DNA of 64,000 nt from Bradyrhizobium embrapense (GCF_001189235.2 NZ_LFIP02000005.1:558001-622000); one strand, 5' to 3'. Positions 25,453 through 34,195 are shown, numbered from the stretch's first letter. Numbers and translations are program-made. The notes: generated by a model not told the origin, from the sequence alone.

Positions 25453-26172
25453 ATGAGTTTGCAGCCCGACGATACGTCGCCGAAAGGCCATGCCGCGCAG
25501 GCGCGCGGCTGGCTGCGCGTCGTCATCGTCGTGCCGCTGGCGCTTGCCTTCGTTGCCGCCGCGGTCGGCTTCATCGGCTTCCTGTCGCAATTGCGCGGTG
25601 TGGAGACCGATCCGCCGCACAATGCCGACGGCATCGTGGTGCTGACCGGCGGCTCGTCGCGGGTGTCCGACGCCATGGAACTGCTGGCTGCGGGTTACGG
25701 CAAGCGCCTCTTGATCTCCGGCGTGCATCCGACCAACGACGCCAATGACATTTCGCGCTCGGTGCCGGACAGCCAGGGGCTGATGCGGTGCTGCGTCGAT
25801 CTCGACCGCTCGGCGGTCAACACCCGCAGCAATGCGGCGGAGACGCGGCGCTGGGCGCACGAGCGCGGCTTCAAGTCGCTGATCGTGGTGACCTCGAACT
25901 ACCACATGCCGCGGGCGATCGTGGAACTGTCACATGCGATGCCGGATATCACGCTGATCCCGTTCGCCGTCGTCGGCGACAAATGGCGCGACGAGCCATG
26001 GTGGACGAGTGGCGGAACGTTCCGTCTCTTGCTATCGGAATACGCCAAATATGTCGCTGCGGAGATGCGGGTGCGGCTGGCCGATATCGGCCTCGACCTG
26101 ACCTCCGATCTCGCCGAGCAGCCGGCAGCTGCGCCGCGCCGCCCGGCAACGGCGCAGGCGAACAAGGACTGA
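25453..26172 (+). CDS. YdcF-family (DUF218) membrane protein
   Basis: A 239-residue protein with one N-terminal membrane helix (residues about 21-43) and a periplasmic DUF218/YdcF domain. Visible family blocks are DGIVVLTGGSSRVSDAMELL, then LLISGVHPTND, SAVNTRSNAAET and VVTSNYHMPRAIVEL. E. coli relatives (SanA, ElyC, YdcF) affect envelope synthesis, though the enzyme reaction remains unknown. It ends one base before the acyltransferase gene, so the two are co-transcribed. Confidence 0.88.
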   Translation: MSLQPDDTSPKGHAAQARGWLRVVIVVPLALAFVAAAVGFIGFLSQLRGVETDPPHNADGIVVLTGGSSRVSDAMELLAAGYGKRLLISGVHPTNDANDISRSVPDSQGLMRCCVDLDRSAVNTRSNAAETRRWAHERGFKSLIVVTSNYHMPRAIVELSHAMPDITLIPFAVVGDKWRDEPWWTSGGTFRLLLSEYAKYVAAEMRVRLADIGLDLTSDLAEQPAAAPRRPATAQANKD

Positions 26173-26173
26173 A

Positions 26174-26935
26174 ATGATTTTCCTGCGCTCGCTGATCTTC
26201 AACGTGCTGTTCTATCTGGTGCTGGTGCTGCTCTGCATCGTCGCGCTGCCGGCGCTGCTGTTGCCGCGCGGCGCGCTGATGGCGATCGAGGCCGCGTGGG
26301 CCAGCACCAGCCTGTTCCTGATGCGCGTGATCTGCAACATCCGGATCGAGTTCCGCGGCGTCGAGAAGATTCCCGCAGGGCCGCTGGTCGTCGCCTCCAA
26401 GCACCAGTCGTTCTGGGAGACGTTCGCGCTGGTGCGCTTCTTCGAGCATCCGCTGTTCATCCTCAAGCGCGAGCTGATGATGATCCCGGTGTTCGGCTGG
26501 TACCTGAAGAAGGTCGGCATGATCTCGGTCGAGCGCGGCGGCGGCCCGCGGTCGCTGATCAAGACGCTGAAGCGTGCGGCCGCCGAGGTGAAGCTCGGCC
26601 GGCAGCTCGTGATCTTTCCCGAAGGCACCCGCACCGCGCCCGGCGCCGCGCCGAACTACAAGGCCGGCGTCGCGCAGATCTATGCCGAGAGCGGCGTGCC
26701 GTGCCTGCCGATCGCGCTCAATTCGGGGCTGTTCTGGCCGCGCCGCACATTCATGCGCTATCCCGGCACGTTGGTGGTCGAATTCCTCGATCCGTTGCCG
26801 CCGGGCCTGCCGCGCGACGAGTTTATGACCCGCCTGCGCGATCAGATCGAAACCGCCACCACCCGCATCGTCGACGCCGGCCGCGCCGAGCAGGCGAAAT
26901 TGTTCGGCGGCGTGCCGAGTTCGGCGAAAGGGTAG
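26174..26935 (+). CDS. 1-acyl-sn-glycerol-3-phosphate acyltransferase (PlsC-like)
   Basis: A 253-residue inner-membrane acyltransferase of the PlsC family, which makes phosphatidate from lysophosphatidate and acyl-ACP or acyl-CoA. An N-terminal helix (residues about 3-35) precedes the acyltransferase motifs. Motif I is KHQSFWETFAL, so the canonical HX4D is HX4E here, a variant common in alphaproteobacterial PlsC. Motif III is VIFPEGTRTAPG, and PCLPIALNSG follows. Translationally close to the YdcF gene (gap 1 bp). Confidence 0.88.
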   Translation: MIFLRSLIFNVLFYLVLVLLCIVALPALLLPRGALMAIEAAWASTSLFLMRVICNIRIEFRGVEKIPAGPLVVASKHQSFWETFALVRFFEHPLFILKRELMMIPVFGWYLKKVGMISVERGGGPRSLIKTLKRAAAEVKLGRQLVIFPEGTRTAPGAAPNYKAGVAQIYAESGVPCLPIALNSGLFWPRRTFMRYPGTLVVEFLDPLPPGLPRDEFMTRLRDQIETATTRIVDAGRAEQAKLFGGVPSSAKG

Positions 26936-27290
26936 GGCGCGTGCTCGACGACGCTCGGTAGTAGCGGGACGGTTGCGAAGCGCCTCGGACCGGTCACCGA
27001 TCGAGCCGTCATTCGGGGGCGACCGGCCTGAGAACGAGCCGATGCCGACGTTGCAGTCTTTACATCGCGCGAGTGCAGCTCACCGCGGAATAGGGCCGAT
27101 CGAACATGACGTTCGCGGCGCTCCAGTCAGTTTGCATCACAGGTCATGGGCATTCCCCGATGTCACCCTCCACAGTTGCGAGTGAGTCGCGCCCGTAACT
27201 CCGGGCGAGAGCCGATCATTTTTGATCTATCGCAATCACCACCGCGGCGAACCGACGCAGGTTTCAGATAGAACCTTGGCGGAGGCGCTG
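26936..27290. other. 355-bp gap without a convincing gene; palindrome at 27214-27227
   Basis: No open frame here has coding character or a conserved block. The only structure I see is GATCATTTTTGATC at 27214-27227 (GATCA arms around TTTT), 64 bp before the MarR gene, a possible MarR operator or part of its promoter. A TTG-initiated extension of the MarR frame starts at 27222, inside the palindrome, and is not accepted. Confidence 0.55.
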
Positions 27291-27800
27291 ATGCGAAAAG
27301 TCGGGGGTAAGTCAGCTCTGAACAATGGCGTGATCACGCGGATGGGTGACAGCCTCTTCATGAGAGCCCGCTACGTATCCAGGTCCGTCACGGAACTCTT
27401 CGACAAGCCGCTTCGGCCGTTCGGCATCAGCTCGGCACAATTCGTCCTTCTTTCGATGATCGATCAAGCCGGCTCCATCACCCGCGCCGAGATCGCTCGC
27501 CTGCAGCATCTCGAGCGCTCGACGCTCACCCGAAATCTGAAATTGATCCTTTGCGAAGGGTGGGTCGAAGAAGTGCGCGACAACGCCGACGGCCGCAGCA
27601 GACCGATCGCGTTGACCAACGCAGGAAAGGATTTGCTGCTCAGCGCCCAGTCGGCATGGCTGGCGGCACAAGACGAGGCCAAGGCGCTGCTCGGCAACGA
27701 TGGTACGATGGCGCTGATCAGCATCGCAGACCGCATCACGCATCCGATCGAGGGATCTTCCGAGCCGCCATCCTCGGCGCTGGTCAGTTCAGCTGACTGA
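27291..27800 (+). CDS. MarR-family transcriptional regulator
   Basis: A 169-residue winged-helix regulator. Dimerisation helices flank a DNA-binding core: FGISSAQFVLLSMIDQAG, then the recognition helix region HLERSTLTRNLKLI and the wing VRDNADGRSRPIALTNAGK. The ATG at 27291 has GGAGG five bases upstream. The 3' end overlaps by 17 bp the end of a convergent diheme cytochrome gene. The palindromes at 27214-27227 and 28522-28560 are candidate sites. Control of the cytochrome island is inferred only from position. Confidence 0.85.
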   Translation: MRKVGGKSALNNGVITRMGDSLFMRARYVSRSVTELFDKPLRPFGISSAQFVLLSMIDQAGSITRAEIARLQHLERSTLTRNLKLILCEGWVEEVRDNADGRSRPIALTNAGKDLLLSAQSAWLAAQDEAKALLGNDGTMALISIADRITHPIEGSSEPPSSALVSSAD

Positions 27801-28431
27801 CATAGGCGGCGACGGCCTTCACTTGGGCTTCGGTCAGATCGTGCGCTATCGGCTGCATAATCGATGAGTTGTCGGGCTGATCCTTCTTCTGGCCACGCTC
27901 CTTGTCCCAATTGGCCAGCTTGCGCTGGACATAGTCGGGAAGCTGACCGGCAAGGCGCGGAAACGCGTCGGCGCCCTTGCCGTCCGTGCCGTGACAGGAC
28001 GCGCAGGGTGGAATGTTGGCGCTCGGCACGCCTTCCTCGTAGATCTTCTTACCGTCGGACGATGGCGATTTGGCTCCGCCTCCGAGCGGTTTCGGATTGA
28101 GGTCTTTGAAATAGGCCGCGAGCGCCTTGACCATTTCAGGGTCGAGCACGTGTGCGACGTTGTTCATCACGGGATTGGTCCGCCTGCGGTCGATGAATGC
28201 CTGCAATTGGCTTGCGAGATATTCCGGCTGCTGGCCCGCTAGCCGTGGCATGGGGGCCGATCCACGAAAGCCTTGCCCGTCGAGCCCGTGACAGGTCTTG
28301 CAGTAATCCGTCTTTGCCTTGAGAGCCTGCGCGGAAATGTTTTCTGCCGCGGCGCCATATGCACCGATGGATGTGGAGGCGAGCGCAAGGACAGTGGCGA
28401 GAGCAGCATGCCGGTTCAATCGCAAGTTCAT
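27784..28431 (-). CDS. diheme cytochrome c, c4-like (island cytochrome A)
   Basis: A 215-residue periplasmic cytochrome with a signal peptide (ALATVLALASTSIGAYGA) and two CxxCH sites: CKTCH at residues 44-48 and CASCH at 143-147. Two similar class I domains follow one another, each with PRLAGQ and a later Met (NPVMNNVAH, SSIMQPIAH) suited as axial ligand, as in c4 cytochromes. A long upstream frame to 28530 is open but the ATG at 28431 gives a proper signal peptide. Strongly similar to the protein at 31099-31737. Divergent from the cytochrome-barrel gene. Confidence 0.9.
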   Translation of the reverse strand: MNLRLNRHAALATVLALASTSIGAYGAAAENISAQALKAKTDYCKTCHGLDGQGFRGSAPMPRLAGQQPEYLASQLQAFIDRRRTNPVMNNVAHVLDPEMVKALAAYFKDLNPKPLGGGAKSPSSDGKKIYEEGVPSANIPPCASCHGTDGKGADAFPRLAGQLPDYVQRKLANWDKERGQKKDQPDNSSIMQPIAHDLTEAQVKAVAAYVSQLN

Positions 28432-28521
28432 TGACGTGTCCCCATAGATGCACGCGCAAGCTACGCTGTGCCGCGCGCATCGGTCCACTTCAAATTTACA
28501 AATCACAGCGCATGCAATCTC

Positions 28522-28560
28522 GTTGTACATGCAACATTCCGTGGCGTTGCAGATGCAACG
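28522..28560. promoter_or_regulatory. two related palindromes in the cytochrome divergent region
   Basis: GTTGTACATGCAAC (28522-28535, one mismatch between arms) and CGTTGCAGATGCAACG (28545-28560, perfect 7-bp arms) share the half-site GTTGCA and have centres 24 bp apart. They lie 91-130 bp upstream of cytochrome A and 150-188 bp upstream of the cytochrome-barrel gene. They look like paired binding sites for one dimeric regulator; the protein is unknown, with the MarR nearby as the first candidate. Confidence 0.55.
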
Positions 28561-28709
28561 CTCGTTGCCGAAATGGCGCGCGTCGTATGGAAACGCAGTC
28601 GCCTGCGATGAAGTGGCTTCACAGCTAGCGCGACCATTGCATTATCTCGTCCGCGGCGCGTCGCTCTCTCCTCTGAAAAAAGTTGCGCCGCAAGACGGAA
28701 TGAACCGCG

Positions 28710-30263
28710 ATGGAGCATAGACGTTCCGATCGAGTGTGGAGCAGAGGCGGCATTGCCGCCGTCATGGCTATTTGTGCCGCCGTCGTTCTGCTCGTGATGA
28801 TCGGCGGGGCGGCGCCGGCAAGCGCATTGCCGAGCTTCGCGCGGCAGACCGGGCAGCCTTGCGGCACCTGTCATACGAGCTTCCCGGGGCTGACGCCGTT
28901 TGGCCGCCGCTTCAAGCTTCTCGGCTACACGACCGGCGGCGGTCTCTACAAGACGACGCCGTTCGGCAATAACAACGGACCGCAACAAGCTTATGCGGCG
29001 CTACGCGACTACGCCAACCGCACCGACGGCGGTGGTGCTGCGCAGTCCGCCACATCGAGCGGCGAGCGGGGCTGGGTGCCTCCGATCTCCATGATGGCAA
29101 TTGCGGGCTTCACCCACGCGCAAGCCGATATCCCTGCGCCGACCGATCCCTATCGACCCAACGACAACACGGTCCTGACGCCGTTCAGCGGCTTCTGGGG
29201 CGGCGCGGTCACCAGCAACATCGGCGCGTTCGCTCAAGTCACCTACAACGCGCCAGGTCCGGTGTCCGGACTGAGCGGCGCCCCGGCGGACAAATTCCTG
29301 CACACCTGGACCTGGGACAACACCGACGTACGTTTTGCGAGCACGACCAGGATCGGGCCGCTCGATATCATCTACGGAATCACGGCCAACAATAATCCGA
29401 CTGTTCAGGACCTCTGGAATACGACGCCGGCCTGGACGTTTCCCTACGCTGTCTCGAACCTTGGTTCGACGCCCGGCGCCAGGACGATAATCGAGGGTGC
29501 CTTTGCGGCGCATGCCGTGGGTGTCGGCGGTTATACGATGATCAACGACATGCTTTATCTCGAGGCAACCGGCTACCAGACGCTTCGCTTCGGGCAGCAG
29601 AACTCGCTGGGCGTGGATCCGTTCGGCGCGCCGGGCCTGTTCAGCGGCGTGGCGCCCTATTGGCGCGTGGCGCTCGAACCGCACTGGGGGCCGCACACGT
29701 TCATGATCGGCACCTATGGCATGGTCTTCAATGTCAACCCGTGGATCGATTCGACCTTCGTGCAGGGAACGACCGGCGTACTCGGCATCGCGGACAGGTT
29801 CACCGACGTCGGCTTCGACTCGCAGTATCAGTACCAGGGCTCCAACTACTGGGTCACGCTTCGCGCCAACTATCTGCGCGAATTCCAGCAGCTCAACGCG
29901 AGCTTTCCGACGGGCGCGTCCGCCAACCCGAGCAATCTGCTCAACTCGCTTCGTCTCACCGGCGAGGTCACATTCGGCGGCGACAATCGCTTCGCGCTGA
30001 CCGGTCAGTATTTCAAGATCTGGGGCACGCCTGACGCCAATCTCTATTCGGTTGGCGGTGGCTTCGCGAACAATAGTCCGAACAGCAGCGGCTGGATGGC
30101 GGAGCTCGACTACATTCCGTTTGGAATGGGTAAAGCGCCGGGCTGGCCGTGGTTCAACGCCAAGATCGGCCTGCAATACGTCTACTACAACAAATTCAAC
30201 GGCACCACGCTTGGCGCCCAGGACAACAACACTGTCTTCCTTCACGCATGGTTTGCGATGTAG
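28710..30263 (+). CDS. exported monoheme cytochrome fused to a probable outer-membrane barrel (Cyc2-like architecture)
   Basis: A 517-residue protein. A signal region (residues 13-39) ends in ASA; it is followed by LPSFARQTGQPCGTCHTSFP with one heme site (Cys51, Cys54, His55), then LTPFGRRFKLLGYTTGG. The remaining ~430 residues have no further cysteine pairs and show alternating hydrophobic/aromatic stretches rich in Gly, Asn, Tyr and Trp, ending in VFLHAWFAM with a terminal aromatic strand, as in outer-membrane beta barrels. A small heme domain ahead of a barrel is the layout of Cyc2 Fe(II) oxidases; whether this one oxidises iron is unknown. It heads an operon with an Omp25-like gene and two diheme cytochromes. 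Confidence 0.8.
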   Translation: MEHRRSDRVWSRGGIAAVMAICAAVVLLVMIGGAAPASALPSFARQTGQPCGTCHTSFPGLTPFGRRFKLLGYTTGGGLYKTTPFGNNNGPQQAYAALRDYANRTDGGGAAQSATSSGERGWVPPISMMAIAGFTHAQADIPAPTDPYRPNDNTVLTPFSGFWGGAVTSNIGAFAQVTYNAPGPVSGLSGAPADKFLHTWTWDNTDVRFASTTRIGPLDIIYGITANNNPTVQDLWNTTPAWTFPYAVSNLGSTPGARTIIEGAFAAHAVGVGGYTMINDMLYLEATGYQTLRFGQQNSLGVDPFGAPGLFSGVAPYWRVALEPHWGPHTFMIGTYGMVFNVNPWIDSTFVQGTTGVLGIADRFTDVGFDSQYQYQGSNYWVTLRANYLREFQQLNASFPTGASANPSNLLNSLRLTGEVTFGGDNRFALTGQYFKIWGTPDANLYSVGGGFANNSPNSSGWMAELDYIPFGMGKAPGWPWFNAKIGLQYVYYNKFNGTTLGAQDNNTVFLHAWFAM

Positions 30264-30284
30264 CGGTGCAACGGAGATCTACGC

Positions 30285-31088
30285 ATGAGCAAATTTTCCT
30301 TGTTCGGAATTGCAGGGCTGGCCCTCATCTCCGCCGCGCCGGCATTCGCCGCTGATCTGCCGACCCAGATGCCGGTCAAGGCGACGTTCGTGCAAAGGTT
30401 CACTTGGACGAGCTGCTATATCGGCATGCACGGCGGCGGGTCCTGGATGAGCAACACCGTTACCGATCCGGTGTTGCTGGTGCAGGACAACGTCAATCTG
30501 GGCGGACCGGGTTTTACCACCGGTGGCCCTGCCACCGTCGGCCTCGACCAGCGCGGCGCTATTATCGGCGGTCAACTCGGGTGCGACTACCAGACCCCCT
30601 CGAATTTCGTGATCGGCATCGAGGGCGCGGCTTCCGGTTCAACGATGAAGGGCGAGCGGCTGCTCGCTCTTCCCGACAGCGCGCCCGACACGGCACTCCT
30701 GACGATCAAGACCGATTTCATTCCGACGGTGACCGGCAGGGTCGGTTATGCCGCCGATCACTGGCTGTTCTATGCGAAGGGCGGCGTCGCGTGGGCAAAC
30801 AGCAAGTACAGCCTCACAGGAAACTTCACCGCAGCTGGTGCTGTCGCGCCCGCGATCCCGTTCGACTTCGAGGGGCTGGGTGACCGCTTCGGATGGACCG
30901 TGGGTGCCGGCGTCGAATGGGCGTTCAGCGACGATTGGTCGGCGCGGCTCGAGTACGACTATTACGATTTCGGCACCCATACCGCGTTGATGAACGACGT
31001 CAACAACGGGGTTGGCCCACTGAGCATCAAGACGACCCTGCAGACGGTGAAGCTTGGCGTGAACTTCCATGTTTGGAATTGGCAATAG
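30285..31088 (+). CDS. outer-membrane beta-barrel protein (Omp25/RopB-like)
   Basis: A 267-residue protein with a signal peptide (SLFGIAGLALISAAPAFA, then ADLP). The mature part is an eight-strand-type barrel of the rhizobial Omp25/RopB kind: SCYIGMHGGGSWM, IIGGQLGCDYQ, GRVGYAADHWLFYAKGGVAW, WTVGAGVEWAF, ARLEYDYYDFG and the last strand LQTVKLGVNFHVWNW. The two lone cysteines (in SCYIG and LGCDY) are unusual. It lies 21 bp after the cytochrome-barrel gene and 10 bp before the next cytochrome, so it is part of that operon. Confidence 0.85.
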   Translation: MSKFSLFGIAGLALISAAPAFAADLPTQMPVKATFVQRFTWTSCYIGMHGGGSWMSNTVTDPVLLVQDNVNLGGPGFTTGGPATVGLDQRGAIIGGQLGCDYQTPSNFVIGIEGAASGSTMKGERLLALPDSAPDTALLTIKTDFIPTVTGRVGYAADHWLFYAKGGVAWANSKYSLTGNFTAAGAVAPAIPFDFEGLGDRFGWTVGAGVEWAFSDDWSARLEYDYYDFGTHTALMNDVNNGVGPLSIKTTLQTVKLGVNFHVWNWQ

Positions 31089-31098
31089 ATCGAGTCGA

Positions 31099-31737
31099 AT
31101 GCGGACCATGAGCAGCTTGGGCTCTTGTTTGACAATACGAGCGGCGATCCTTGCCGTATCATTGTCGGCCGGCCTCTCGGCCGCAAGCCGGGCGGACGAG
31201 GTGCAGGCGAAGCTCGACTACTGCAAAACCTGTCATGGCCTGTCGGGCCAAGGCTACCGCGGCTACTTCCCGATGCCGCGGCTGGCAGGTCAACAACAAG
31301 AATACCTCCAGAGCCAGCTGCGCGCCTTCGTCGAACGCCGGCGCGTCAATCCGATCATGGCCAATGTCGCGCATGCGCTGAGCCCGTCGATGGTCGCGGC
31401 CCTAGCGTCGCATTTCCGACATCTCGATCCGAGGCCGATCGGGGGCGCGCCGTCGCGTTCGCTCGCTGCGGGTAAACGAATCTTCGACGAAGGACTGCCC
31501 GAAGCCAACGTGCCGGCCTGTTCTGCCTGTCATGGCAGCGACGGACGCGGTCAGAACGAGATCCCGCGGCTTGCCGGGCAGCTTTACGAATATACGGTCG
31601 GCCAGCTGACCGGCTGGTCGAGAGTGCGAGGACAGGGAACGTCAGTTGACACCTCCGCTGTCATGGCGCCGACCGCGCACAACATGTCGAGATCGCAGAT
31701 CGAAGCCGTCGCCGCCTATGTGAGCACGCTGCCATGA
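31099..31737 (+). CDS. diheme cytochrome c, c4-like (island cytochrome B)
   Basis: A 212-residue periplasmic protein with a signal peptide (AAILAVSLSAGLSAASRA) and heme sites CKTCH (residues 42-46) and CSACH (141-145). It is a close paralogue of the cytochrome at 27784-28431: both have DYCKTCHGL, RG, PMPRLAGQQ, EYL, SQL, AF, RR, NP, M and NVAH in the same order. Axial Met candidates are in NPIMANVAH and SAVMAPTAH. The start could also be 31069 or 31108; 31099 gives a good signal. It overlaps the next gene by four bases (ATGA). Confidence 0.88.
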   Translation: MRTMSSLGSCLTIRAAILAVSLSAGLSAASRADEVQAKLDYCKTCHGLSGQGYRGYFPMPRLAGQQQEYLQSQLRAFVERRRVNPIMANVAHALSPSMVAALASHFRHLDPRPIGGAPSRSLAAGKRIFDEGLPEANVPACSACHGSDGRGQNEIPRLAGQLYEYTVGQLTGWSRVRGQGTSVDTSAVMAPTAHNMSRSQIEAVAAYVSTLP

Positions 31738-32354
31738 GCATCATCACGCGTTCCGCCTGCACGGCCGCGCTGCTGATGGTACTCTCGGCGTTGACCGCCC
31801 CGATGGCCACTGCCGTGGCCGGCGAGCCGACCGTGTCGGTTCAGAATTGCACCTGGTGTCACGGCACATCGGCACAGGGATATGCGATCGCGCCGCGGCT
31901 CGCCGGTCAGCGGCCGGCCTATCTTGAAACACAACTGAAGAGCTTTCACGAGCGCTTCCGCGATAATCCGCTCTCGAGGCAGTATATGTGGAGCGCGACA
32001 GCCGTCCTCGGACCGCAAGCCGCTCGCGATCTTGCCGCCTATTTTGCGACGATCCCGCCGAGGCCCGCCAACGACGGCAACAGGAACCTCGCCGCGACGG
32101 GCCGCACAATCTACATGGAAGGAATTCCGGATGCGAATATAGCGGCCTGCTACGCTTGCCACGGTCCGAATGCCGAGGGCATCCGGGATATCCCCCGCCT
32201 CGGTGGACTCTCACGCTTCTATCTGAAAGCTCGGTTGGAGCAATGGGCCCAAGGCTACCACTCCGTCCCGGGATCGCCGATGCCTCTCGTTGCCCGCCCG
32301 CTGGCATCCGCCGAAATCGAGGCGTTGGCGTCCTACCTCAGCTTCATCAAGTAG
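31734..32354 (+). CDS. diheme cytochrome c, divergent c4-like (island cytochrome C)
   Basis: A 206-residue exported protein (signal LLMVLSALTAPMATAVAG) with heme sites CTWCH (residues 39-43) and CYACH (139-143). It follows the same plan as cytochromes A and B (PRLAGQRPAYLETQLKSF, DNPLSRQYMW, IPRLGGLSRFYLKARLEQWA) but has drifted further. Met85 in RQYMW and Met in SPMPLVARPL can be axial ligands. It begins inside the stop codon of the preceding cytochrome gene, so the two are translationally coupled. Together they provide four hemes in one operon. Confidence 0.87.
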   Translation: MSIITRSACTAALLMVLSALTAPMATAVAGEPTVSVQNCTWCHGTSAQGYAIAPRLAGQRPAYLETQLKSFHERFRDNPLSRQYMWSATAVLGPQAARDLAAYFATIPPRPANDGNRNLAATGRTIYMEGIPDANIAACYACHGPNAEGIRDIPRLGGLSRFYLKARLEQWAQGYHSVPGSPMPLVARPLASAEIEALASYLSFIK

Positions 32355-32383
32355 CTGATCGTCCGCCGCCTGCCGGCAGACTC

Positions 32384-33865
32384 TCACCGCATCACGAATG
32401 GGTTCGCGGGCACGTCGGTCGCGGTCGAGATCCAGACGCTCTTGGTCTCCTGATATTCGCGCACCGCGTCGATGCCGCTCTCGCGGCCGACGCCGGAGAA
32501 CTTCATGCCGCCGAACGGCATCATGTAGCTGATGGCGCGGTAGGTATTGACCCACACCGTGCCGGCGCGGAGCTGCTTCGGCACGCGGATGGCGCGCGCG
32601 AGATCCTTGGTCCAGATCCCAGCGGCAAGGCCGTAGATCGTGTCGTTGGCGATGCGGATGGCGTCCTCCTCGGTGTCGAAGGAGATGATCGACAGCACCG
32701 GCCCGAACACCTCCTCGCGCGCGATCCGCATGGTGTTGTCGACGTCGGTGAAGATGGTCGGCTCGACGAACTGGCCGCCCCTGATGCGGTCGCCGGATGC
32801 CGGCTTGCCGCCGAGCAGGCAGCGCGCGCCCTCGGCCTTCGCGATATCGATGTAGTCGAGCACCTTCTTGTACTGCGCGGGCGTCGTGATCGGGCCGACA
32901 TTGGTGTCGGCCTGCATGGGATCGCCGATCTTGGCGGATTTCGCCAGCTCCAGCACGCGCGCGACGAACTTCTCCTTGATCGAGCTCTGCACCAGCAGGC
33001 GCGAACCGGCGATGCAGGTCTGGCCGGTGGCGGCGAAGATGCCGGAGATCGCGCCGGCCGCAGCCGCCGTGAGGTCCGCATCCTCGAACACGATGTTCGG
33101 CGACTTGCCGCCGAGCTCGAGCGAGACGCGTTTGAGGCTCTTGGCCGCGGCCTCGTAGACCTTTGCGCCGGTCGTGTCCGATCCGGTGAAGGTGATTTTC
33201 GCGACGCCGGGATGCGAGATCAATGCGGAGCCCGCCTCGGGCCCGAAGCCGGTCACCACGTTGAAGATGCCGTCGGGGATTCCGGCCTCTCTCGTGAGCG
33301 CGGCGAATTCCAGCGTGCTGGCCGAGGTGAATTCCGAGGGCTTGACGACCACGGCGCAGCCTGCGGCGAGCGCCGCGGCGCATTTCCAGGCGACGAACAG
33401 CAGCGGCGAATTCCACGCGGTCAGCGCCGCGACGACGCCGACCGGCTCATGCGTCGTGTAGGCGAAGGTATCGGCCTTGTCGATCGGCACCAGGCCGCCC
33501 TCGAGCTTGTCGACGAGGCCGCCGAAATACCACCACCATTCCGGATGGTAGCGCAGCTGGCCCAGCATCTCGGCCATCAGCTTGCCGTTGTCGCGCACCT
33601 CGATCTCGGCGAGACGCTCCGCATTGGCCGCGACGAGGTCGCCGAGCTTGCGCATCACCTTGCCGCGGGCGGACGCCGTCATCTTCGCCCACGGTCCGCG
33701 CCACATCGCTTCATTGGCGGCCTTTACCGCCTTGTCGGCGTCGGCCGCGGTGCCGCGCGGGATCTTGGCCCAGGCCTCGCCGCGATAGGGATCGATGCTG
33801 TCGAACCACTCGCCATTGGCAGGGTCGACATACTGGCCGTTGATGTAGAGCTGATAGGTCTTCAT
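32384..33865 (-). CDS. aldehyde dehydrogenase (NAD(P)+-dependent)
   Basis: A 493-residue ALDH-superfamily enzyme. It starts MKTYQLYINGQYVDPANGEW. Cofactor-binding VVKPSEFTSAS and FTGSDTTGAKV, the general-base Glu in VSLELGGKSPNIVF and the nucleophile Cys in AATGQTCIAGSRLLV are all present, as is EVFGPVLSIISF. The substrate is not evident. A longer frame from 34135 exists but has no conserved residues before MKTYQ and AGGATG lies just upstream of the chosen start. It is convergent with the cytochrome operon. Confidence 0.92.
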   Translation of the reverse strand: MKTYQLYINGQYVDPANGEWFDSIDPYRGEAWAKIPRGTAADADKAVKAANEAMWRGPWAKMTASARGKVMRKLGDLVAANAERLAEIEVRDNGKLMAEMLGQLRYHPEWWWYFGGLVDKLEGGLVPIDKADTFAYTTHEPVGVVAALTAWNSPLLFVAWKCAAALAAGCAVVVKPSEFTSASTLEFAALTREAGIPDGIFNVVTGFGPEAGSALISHPGVAKITFTGSDTTGAKVYEAAAKSLKRVSLELGGKSPNIVFEDADLTAAAAGAISGIFAATGQTCIAGSRLLVQSSIKEKFVARVLELAKSAKIGDPMQADTNVGPITTPAQYKKVLDYIDIAKAEGARCLLGGKPASGDRIRGGQFVEPTIFTDVDNTMRIAREEVFGPVLSIISFDTEEDAIRIANDTIYGLAAGIWTKDLARAIRVPKQLRAGTVWVNTYRAISYMMPFGGMKFSGVGRESGIDAVREYQETKSVWISTATDVPANPFVMR

Positions 33866-34195
33866 GACATCCTCCCGCAAGGCGACGGTTCTGCCTGGCG
33901 AAACGGTATCACGCATTGCGCGACGCCGACATAACGCAGCCGGAGGTAAGGCTGACAGGCGGTCGCCGAGATGTCCTCTTGTGACCTGCAGGAGACATTG
34001 GCGACTCCCAATTGCTGCTGCGCAAAATAGACCATCGAGCATATTTCGCCGGTCGCATTTCCCTGCTGTAATCAGGGGCGCCGCAAGCCGCCGGTGTGGC
34101 TTCGAGCCACAGCGAGGCGATGCGTCGACTTTCATTGCAGGAGACCATGGTTACGCGCTGATCTTTTGTCGGCGTCCCCTTAAGGGAGATCAGTC
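33866..34195. other. 330-bp divergent intergenic region
   Basis: Lies between the ALDH gene (minus) and the exported AhpD-like gene (plus). No gene is convincing. It holds a small hairpin TGTGGCT-TCG-AGCCACA at 34095-34111 without a T tract, of unknown role, and GGGAG seven bases before the ATG at 34196. Confidence 0.55.

Noticed and set aside
31988..33934. 648-codon plus-strand frame
   Set aside because: Runs through cytochrome C and antisense to aldehyde dehydrogenase, which has clear catalytic motifs. No recognised product.
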